Positions 8,012 through 12,584 of a DNA stretch of 12,584 nt are shown here, piece by piece. The stretch is from CAZHHH01 sp964532085. Its GTDB lineage: Bacteria; Bacteroidota; Bacteroidia; Bacteroidales; Marinilabiliaceae. The stretch spans positions 1-12,584 of the forward strand of contig CAZHHH010000088.1 in the NCBI GenBank assembly GCA_964532085.1, given 5' to 3'. The position numbers and the translations under genes are program-made. The first letter of the stretch is position 1. Every line of letters starts with the position of its first letter. Below the pieces are notes generated by a model. It was given only the letters and a program-made list of their open reading frames with translations, did no database searches and was not told the origin of the DNA.

Positions 8012-9718
8012 CCTATCCATAGGCGTAGAATCTTCCATATCTTCTTTTATGGCAATGGTAGCTTTTGCTTGGTCAGGAGTATCTTCATATATAAAAGAAG
8101 CTTCAAGTTCCTGCTGCATAAAAGTGTCTTGCGAAAAAGAGTAGCCAGGTTCGGCTTTACGTTTTGCATAAAGGGCTATAAGTTCACGCGCAATATCTTT
8201 TACTTTCTTTTTCGTACGCTCTTTTAGTCTATTCCAAGTGGGGGTGCCAAGTTTATTAATTTTGGGTGGTTCGCCCTCTTGGCCTTTATATTTGCTGATT
8301 CGGTGTAGCGAATGAATACTAACCAAAAGAATGTCGTTATCTCGATAAACTAATCTAACCACCTCTTGCTTGCGCCCGTTTTCCTCAATGTTTACCAATC
8401 CACCAAAACGACCAATTCCGTGGTCTATGTGAACTACATAATCGCCCGGATTTAGTCGGGTTAGCTCTTGCATCGTAATTGTTTGACGAGCTTCTCGAAC
8501 TTTATCAGTCTTTAGGTTTATTTTATGATACCTATCAAATATCTGATGGTCGGTATATATACATATTTTTAAATCGTGGTCTATAAATCCCTCGTGGAGT
8601 GTGTGATTTATGGGCGTATATTGAACATCACTCTCTCTATCTTTAAAAATTTGAGCAATTCTCTCAAGCTGATTTTCTTGATTTGATAATATATATATAG
8701 AATAGTTTTTAGAGATATTATCTTTTATATTTTCTTCTATTAAGGAAAACTTCTTGTGAAACAGTGGTTGTGGTGAGCTGTTAAACTCAACGGTTTTGTC
8801 CACTTTAAAGCTTTCTGTATTTTGCCATACTATATAGTTGTTTGCAACTAAAGTGTCAATAAATTTATCTCCATCTATAAAATTTGGTTCTATCTCCTCA
8901 AAATCATTATTAAAAAGAAGTTTTTTGTAATGTGTTTCTATTGTTGATTTTATATAAAAAGGATTATCAATCCAAATATTTTCAAAAATATCCAGTTCAG
9001 TAATTGCAATGTGATTATTGTTTGCAGCTTTAATTCGTGGAATAATAGTAACATTATCCAGCGACTCTTTCGAAAGTTGAGTTTCTAAATCAAAAGTTCT
9101 AATACTCTCTACGGTGTCCCCAAAAAAGTCAACTCTAAATGGCTCATCATTTGAAAAACTAAAAACATCTAAAATAGAACCCCTAATGCTAAAATGACCA
9201 GGTTCGTGCACAAAATCTGTCTCTTGAAAGTTCATCTCTTTCAGCATATCTCTTACAAAATATAGATCGATATCTTCCTCTACTTTAAGTTTGATGCTGT
9301 TCTCTTCAAGAGTTTTGCTGTCTGGTATTTTCTCCATAACAGCCTCTGTATATGTTATGAAAATAGTGTTTTTTGTATTTTCATTAAGCTGTTTTAAACT
9401 ATCCGTACGCATAATAACTTGCTGAACATCAGTTTGAGAAATGTTTGTTAATCTTCTAAATGATGATGGAATAAGAAAAACAGACTTTTTATCCATTAAT
9501 TGAGTGAAATCATTATATAAATATGATGCCGACTCATAATCTGAGGTTATAAACAGCATATTGCCTTTGTTAGAAACTATACTTCCAATAAGTGACAGCA
9601 TTGAACCAGAAATCTCTTTCAGCTGAATGCCTTTAGGCTTTTCTGATATCGCTTTCAACAAAGTCGATATGGTAGGATGATTCTTATAATGTGATACTAG
9701 AGAGCTACTTTTGCTCAT
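7957..9718 (-). CDS. mfd: Transcription-repair coupling factor Mfd, N-terminal part (after the N gap)
   Basis: The first 587 residues of Mfd, starting at the ATG at 9718. Residues 1 to about 220 are UvrB-like, with HEPGHFSIRGSILDVFSFSN at 171-190 followed by FRVDFFGDTVESIRTFD at 194-210, the region related to the UvrA-binding part of UvrB. A variable linker region follows. The CarD-like RNA-polymerase-interacting domain lies at about 417-510 (LNPGDYVVHIDHGIGRFGG, then LVSIHSLHRISKYKG). The start of the translocase follows, with FIYEDTPDQ at 542-550, MDRLVCGD and the Walker A GDVGFGKT at 573-580. Past residue 587 the frame runs into Ns; the rest of the protein is the piece at 6255-7856. Total length after merging is 1102 residues, normal for the family. 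Its upstream neighbour is the repeat-rich spacer, so mfd probably has its own promoter. Confidence 0.95.
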
Positions 9719-9785
9719 TTTATATGTTTTTATAAATGATTTTTAATAATTATGTGGGTTGTGTATAATTAGGATTTTAGCTAAG

Positions 9786-9793
9786 CAAAATTA
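9786..9793 (-). promoter_or_regulatory. Possible -7 promoter box for mfd
   Basis: On the minus strand this reads TAATTTTG, a match to the Bacteroidota -7 consensus TAnnTTTG. It would start transcription near 9780, with a leader of about 60 nt to the mfd ATG at 9718. The expected TTG near -33 is not evident. The location, just upstream of the first gene after a long spacer, is what gives it some weight. Confidence 0.3.
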
Positions 9794-9840
9794 ACTGTTT
9801 TATAAATTATGTTTCATAGAAATTTCGTTCTTCTATACTA

Positions 9841-9850
9841 TCAATTCTCA
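9841..9850. repeat. 10-bp direct repeat TCAATTCTCA, copy 1
   Basis: Identical to 10081-10090. The two copies bracket the palindromes and the GC-rich island. They could be the footprint of an insertion or simply members of a simple-sequence family; there are no matching terminal inverted repeats just inside them. Confidence 0.5.
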
Positions 9851-9887
9851 TTAACCTTAAGTAATGAGACTAACTTAAATTGAATTC

Positions 9888-9955
9888 CGCAGACACTGTC
9901 TGCGTTTTTGAGTATGTTAAATAAAACTATTTGATTTACTCAAGGTGTCTTTTTT
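9888..9955. repeat. Nested inverted repeats with a T-run
   Basis: Positions 9888-9904 are a perfect 17-bp palindrome, CGCAGACA-C-TGTCTGCG. A larger inverted repeat overlaps it: AGACAC (9891-9896) pairs with GTGTCT (9945-9950), and TTGAGTA (9908-9914) pairs with TACTCAA (9937-9943), followed by six Ts (9950-9955). On the plus strand both alternatives look like hairpins with a T-tract (TTTTT at 9905-9909 after the small one), but no plus-strand gene leads into them. The two structures share AGACAC, so they cannot form together. Confidence 0.6.
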
Positions 9956-9965
9956 ATATTGTTAC

Positions 9966-9987
9966 GGATGACCACACAGGGTCACCC
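9966..9987. repeat. REP-like inverted repeat TGACC-N6-GGTCA
   Basis: TGACC (9969-9973) and GGTCA (9980-9984) are separated by ACACAG; GG (9966-9967) and CC (9986-9987) extend the stem after one mismatch. The following CCCTAC and the general form resemble short palindromic intergenic repeats known to me from many bacterial genomes. Its GC content contrasts with the surrounding DNA. Confidence 0.5.
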
Positions 9988-10037
9988 CTACATTTTCATC
10001 CTTATCCTCGCCTACGACGAGACTGAGCCGAGACCCA

Positions 10038-10059
10038 GCAGTTCGACTACGCTCACTGC
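10038..10059. repeat. REP-like inverted repeat GCAGT-N12-ACTGC
   Basis: GCAGT (10038-10042) pairs with ACTGC (10055-10059) around TCGACTACGCTC. The TTCGACTACGCTCA core recurs, in my experience, in intergenic palindromes of many bacteria including Bacteroidota. Just beside it, CGAGAC is repeated directly (10018-10023 and 10029-10034), and CTCG (10007-10010) is inverted as CGAG (10018-10021). Confidence 0.5.
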
Positions 10060-10080
10060 ATCGCTTTCAACTATCATCTC

Positions 10081-10090
10081 TCAATTCTCA
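10081..10090. repeat. 10-bp direct repeat TCAATTCTCA, copy 2
   Basis: Identical to 9841-9850. Read on the minus strand, its first three bases (TGA, 10088-10090) are the stop codon of fic, so the coding end and the repeat element meet exactly here. Confidence 0.5.
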
Positions 10091-10852
10091 ACTTTTTAAA
10101 CAATTCGGGAGCATTTCTAAAAAATCATAACATTTGTCATAATCTAATTCATAAAAATTCACACCCAGATTTATTGTTTCATAATATGTTGCTTGATTAT
10201 TCTTATAATATTCCTCAGATGGTATATTCCAATATTTATTTCCCAACTTCTCAGCAATAAACCATTTCTCCAATAACCTTGCAGCCCTTCCGTTCCCATC
10301 TCTAAACGGATGAATGTGTGCAAATCGCAAGTGAATTAACGAAGCAAAATAAAAAACCTCAATATCAGTAAGTTCACTTGAGATAAGTTCATCTAAATCT
10401 TGAAAAAACTGTTGTATTTCATTTTCTACAAATTCAGGATCAACAGCCATATACGCTACTCCTCTTTTCCCAAAAACACCAACTTGTTCAATTCGATATT
10501 TTCCCCTTTTGCTTTTTATAAGAAAGGTATTCGATAATATCTTATGACAATTCAAAAAGTTTTTTTCATTAAGATTATTAGCTTGAGCAAATTTATATGC
10601 TTCTATTAAATCTATAATCTCTTCTATCTCTTTCCCAACCTTGAATTTGTCTTTATTCATTTCATAATTCATAAAAGAATTAAGGTCGATACTGTTTCCT
10701 TCTATATTTGATGAGAAGACTGCCGAAGATTTTGTAAGATATTCAAACTCATCACGATTATCAGAAAAATTAAAACTTGCAATCATTTTTGGTATCTCAT
10801 TGCCAATTAGTTTTTTATACTTTTCTAAATATTTCTTATCGTTAATTCTCAT
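10088..10852 (-). CDS. Fic family protein, class II (self-inhibited AMP-transferase)
   Basis: A 254-residue cytoplasmic protein. The Fic core motif is complete: HPFRDGNGRAAR at 181-192, with catalytic H181, the Mg-binding D185 and the phosphate-binding GNGR. An inhibitory helix motif (S/T)xxxE(G/N) occurs in the same chain before the core, as S47-SNI-E51-G52, which makes it a class II Fic protein whose E51 should block ATP binding until released. A flap-like segment (VGVFGKRGVAYMAVDPE, 124-140) lies between them. Such enzymes usually transfer AMP from ATP to a hydroxyl of a target protein; the target is unknown. There is no winged-helix DNA-binding domain after the Fic domain, so it is a short form. 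Its ATG overlaps the stop of the upstream lipoprotein gene by 4 bp (ATGA), suggesting coupled translation. No separate antitoxin gene is adjacent. Confidence 0.92.
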   Translation of the reverse strand: MRINDKKYLEKYKKLIGNEIPKMIASFNFSDNRDEFEYLTKSSAVFSSNIEGNSIDLNSFMNYEMNKDKFKVGKEIEEIIDLIEAYKFAQANNLNEKNFLNCHKILSNTFLIKSKRGKYRIEQVGVFGKRGVAYMAVDPEFVENEIQQFFQDLDELISSELTDIEVFYFASLIHLRFAHIHPFRDGNGRAARLLEKWFIAEKLGNKYWNIPSEEYYKNNQATYYETINLGVNFYELDYDKCYDFLEMLPNCLKS

Positions 10853-11352
10853 TTCTCTTTGAGTTTGAATTTAAAAACAGGCTTTAAGCCTCTTTGTTCA
10901 CCGCTATATCCGTCAAAAACAGGGTAACCAATTGTTATGTATAATATCTCTTTATGAAAATGTTTAGCATTTTTAGACATATACCAAACTTCTGTAAACT
11001 GCAAATCATTAATTAATTCACGAGAATATCCTTCACTTGATTCGATTTTACGAATTTCTTCTAAAGTCAGTTTTTTATTGGAGAATTGATCGAATACTTC
11101 TAATTCGCCATTATAAGCATTTTCAAAAACAGTGTCAATAATCTTTTTATAATAAGTGTTTTTTAAGCGTTCATCTGCCCATAAATCATTTTCGTCCAGA
11201 TTATTAATTGTTACATTATATATAATAGTATCAGCAACAATATTATGCACTGTTTTTATCTCATTATTAATTATAATAGCCACATTGCCATCTTCTCTTT
11301 TGCAGCTAAATAAAACAAGAAAAAACAGTGGTATAATAAACAATCTTTTCAT
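10849..11352 (-). CDS. Small lipoprotein of unknown function
   Basis: A 167-residue protein with a short signal (MKRLF then a hydrophobic run) ending in LFSC, so C17 is the predicted lipidated cysteine. The residues after it, KRED, resemble in part the lysine-plus-acidic signals that send some Bacteroidota lipoproteins to the cell surface; this is only a suggestion. The mature part has DLWADERLKNTYYKKIIDTVF at about 56-76, LEVFDQFSNKKLTLEEIRKI at about 84-103 and a C-terminal strand region with GYPVFDGYSGEQRGLKPVFKF. This order of motifs faintly recalls the GldN/PorN type of envelope protein, but I do not recognise a family with certainty. It follows pyrC after 12 bp and overlaps fic by 4 bp, so all three are probably on one mRNA. 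Confidence 0.8.
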   Translation of the reverse strand: MKRLFIIPLFFLVLFSCKREDGNVAIIINNEIKTVHNIVADTIIYNVTINNLDENDLWADERLKNTYYKKIIDTVFENAYNGELEVFDQFSNKKLTLEEIRKIESSEGYSRELINDLQFTEVWYMSKNAKHFHKEILYITIGYPVFDGYSGEQRGLKPVFKFKLKEK

Positions 11353-11364
11353 AGCCTTATTTAT

Positions 11365-12584
11365 TTAATTGTTGAAATTAAGTCTCTTACCTTTTATTTT
11401 ATTATTTATATTACCATTTTCATAAACTAAATTTCCATTCACCCAAGTGTGAGTAACAAGATTATTGAATGATGTTCCTGAAAATGGACTCCATTTGCAA
11501 GAATATAATACATTATTATCACTGATTTTCCAATTTTTATTTGGGTCAACCAATGCTATATCGGCAAAATATCCCTCTCTCAAAAATCCTCTTTTATCTA
11601 TATTAAAAAGAGTTGCTGGAGCGTGGCACATTTTTTCCACAACCATTTCTCTTGAAAAAACACCCTGGTCAGCCATTTCAAGCATTGCCGAAAGTGAATG
11701 TTGAACGAGTGGACCACCAGATGGAGATTCAAAATATCCTTGTTGTTTCTCTTTGAGAGTATGCGGCGCGTGGTCAGTTGCAACCACGTCGATAATGTTG
11801 TTATTTACAGCTTCACGAAGTGCATCTCTATCTTTTATATTTTTTACTGATGGATTCCATTTTATTCGCCAGCCTAGTTTGTCATAATCCTCATCGTGAA
11901 ACCACAAATGATGAACACAAGCTTCAGCAGTAATTTTCTTATCAGATAAAGGTGATTTATTGTCAAAAAGAGATAGCTCTTTAGCCGATGATATATGTAA
12001 TATATGAAGACGACTACCGTGTTTTGTAGCTAACTCCACAGCTTTTGAACTGGAAATATAACAAGCTTCGTCAGAGCGGATTTGTGAATGATAAGCGAAT
12101 GGGAATTTATTTCCATATCTGTTTTTAAATTTTTCCATATTATTCCTAATGGTCTCTTCATCTTCACAGTGAGTAGCAATTAGCGTTTTCACTTCACTAA
12201 ATATTTTATTTAGCACCTCATTGTTGTCCACAAGCATATCGCCAGTTGAAGAACCCATAAAAACTTTTACTCCACAAACATTTTTAGGGTCGATTTTTAA
12301 TACTTCATCAATATTACTATTGGTAGCACCCATATAAAACGAGTAGTTTGCCAAAGAACTTTTAGATGCGATATCATATTTTTCTTCTAAATGCTCAATT
12401 GTTGTAGTCTGCGGAATAGTATTTGGCATTTCCATAAAAGAGGTGACACCACCAGCAACTGCAGCTGTAGATTCGCTCTCGATATTTCCTTTATGAGTCA
12501 AACCTGGCTCTCTAAAATGAACCTGATCGTCAATTACGCCAGGTAAAACAAGCATTCCTTCAGCATCAATAACATTGTCATAGT
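11365..12584 (-). CDS. pyrC: Dihydroorotase, N-terminus cut by the window edge
   Basis: The frame stays open to the right edge: residues YDNVIDAEG precede the first visible methionine at 12555, so that methionine is internal and only the first few dozen residues are missing. The enzyme closes carbamoyl aspartate to dihydroorotate in pyrimidine synthesis. Visible amidohydrolase motifs, numbered from the methionine, are VIDDQVHFREPG (7-18), GVKVFMGSSTG with K97 as the candidate carboxylated lysine, THCEDE with H129, LHILHISS with H184 and H187, and ATDHAPHT with D261. The usual HxH of the first metal site reads QVH here (Q11, H13), which I recall as typical of Bacteroidota dihydroorotases. SPSGGPLVQHSLSAML (277-292) is also characteristic. 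A lipoprotein gene follows after 12 bp. Confidence 0.93.
   Translation of the reverse strand, partial: YDNVIDAEGMLVLPGVIDDQVHFREPGLTHKGNIESESTAAVAGGVTSFMEMPNTIPQTTTIEHLEEKYDIASKSSLANYSFYMGATNSNIDEVLKIDPKNVCGVKVFMGSSTGDMLVDNNEVLNKIFSEVKTLIATHCEDEETIRNNMEKFKNRYGNKFPFAYHSQIRSDEACYISSSKAVELATKHGSRLHILHISSAKELSLFDNKSPLSDKKITAEACVHHLWFHDEDYDKLGWRIKWNPSVKNIKDRDALREAVNNNIIDVVATDHAPHTLKEKQQGYFESPSGGPLVQHSLSAMLEMADQGVFSREMVVEKMCHAPATLFNIDKRGFLREGYFADIALVDPNKNWKISDNNVLYSCKWSPFSGTSFNNLVTHTWVNGNLVYENGNINNKIKGKRLNFNN

Larger units (their letters stand above)
9719..10087. other. 369-bp intergenic region between fic and mfd
   Basis: No open frame of protein quality is seen on either strand. The part next to mfd (9719-9840) is AT-rich and probably holds the mfd promoter. 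The part from about 9841 to 10090 holds several palindromes, a GC-rich island and a pair of direct repeats, listed separately. No hairpin followed by a T-run is oriented to end fic transcription on the minus strand. Confidence 0.7.

Noticed and set aside
7728..8227. Plus-strand open frames running through the N gap
   Set aside because: They exist only because Ns contain no stops, and they are antisense to mfd.
6255..9718. mfd as a pseudogene or as two separate genes
   Set aside because: The break is produced only by the Ns and the duplicated 55 bp. The merged frame is intact and full length.
9881..9924. Short plus-strand frame ending in SADTVCVFEYVK as a remnant of a protein
   Set aside because: It has only about a dozen codons between stops and is explained by the palindrome.
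9888..9955. Terminator for fic or mfd
   Set aside because: The T-runs are on the plus strand whereas the flanking genes are read on the minus strand; the minus-strand reading has no T-run after the hairpin.
10088..11352. Lipoprotein-Fic pair as a toxin-antitoxin system
   Set aside because: The inhibitory motif is already inside the Fic protein, and the partner has an export signal and no antitoxin-like features.

Overview
The window looks like a draft-assembly piece of a Bacteroidota chromosome, probably from the Bacteroidales or a relative. It is strongly AT-rich, and the start codons lack clear Shine-Dalgarno sequences. The proteins are typical of the phylum: an outer membrane protein with an SPYSRYGLGEL-type mature N-terminus, a lipoprotein form of LptC, a membrane-anchored SurA/PpiD-like foldase, and a dihydroorotase with the IDDQVHFREPG signature. 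Every convincing gene is on the minus strand, so transcription runs from high to low coordinates.

Right part (12584 to 10088): a dihydroorotase (pyrC, its N-terminus cut by the window edge) is followed after 12 bp by a small lipoprotein of unknown function. A class II Fic AMP-transferase then overlaps the lipoprotein by 4 bp (ATGA). The spacing suggests one transcript.

Intergenic part (10087 to 9719): this is the only long gene-free stretch. It contains a 17-bp palindrome nested in a larger inverted repeat, a GC-rich island (55 of 100 bases at 9961-10060) with two further short inverted repeats, and two 10-bp direct repeats 240 bp apart, one of which supplies the fic stop codon. It looks like a mosaic of REP-type elements rather than a hidden gene.

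Central part (9718 to 6255): mfd, the transcription-repair coupling factor, appears broken by 100 Ns. The 55 bases on either side of the Ns are identical. Merging the two copies and dropping the Ns restores one continuous frame of 1103 codons, so the break is a scaffolding artefact.

Left part (6190 to 1): a tight row of coaX (type III pantothenate kinase), an outer membrane beta-barrel protein, a periplasmic TPR protein, lptC (LPS transport), a CNNM/CorC-type membrane protein and a SurA/PpiD-like foldase (cut by the left edge). Apart from coaX this is an envelope-biogenesis set: LPS transport, folding of exported proteins, and two uncharacterised exported proteins that probably act with them.

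I found no CRISPR array, tRNA, rRNA, transposase or phage gene. Most of the window is core genome. I see no clear new biological system; the best leads are the lipoprotein-Fic pair, the repeat-rich spacer and the two uncharacterised proteins in the envelope cluster.
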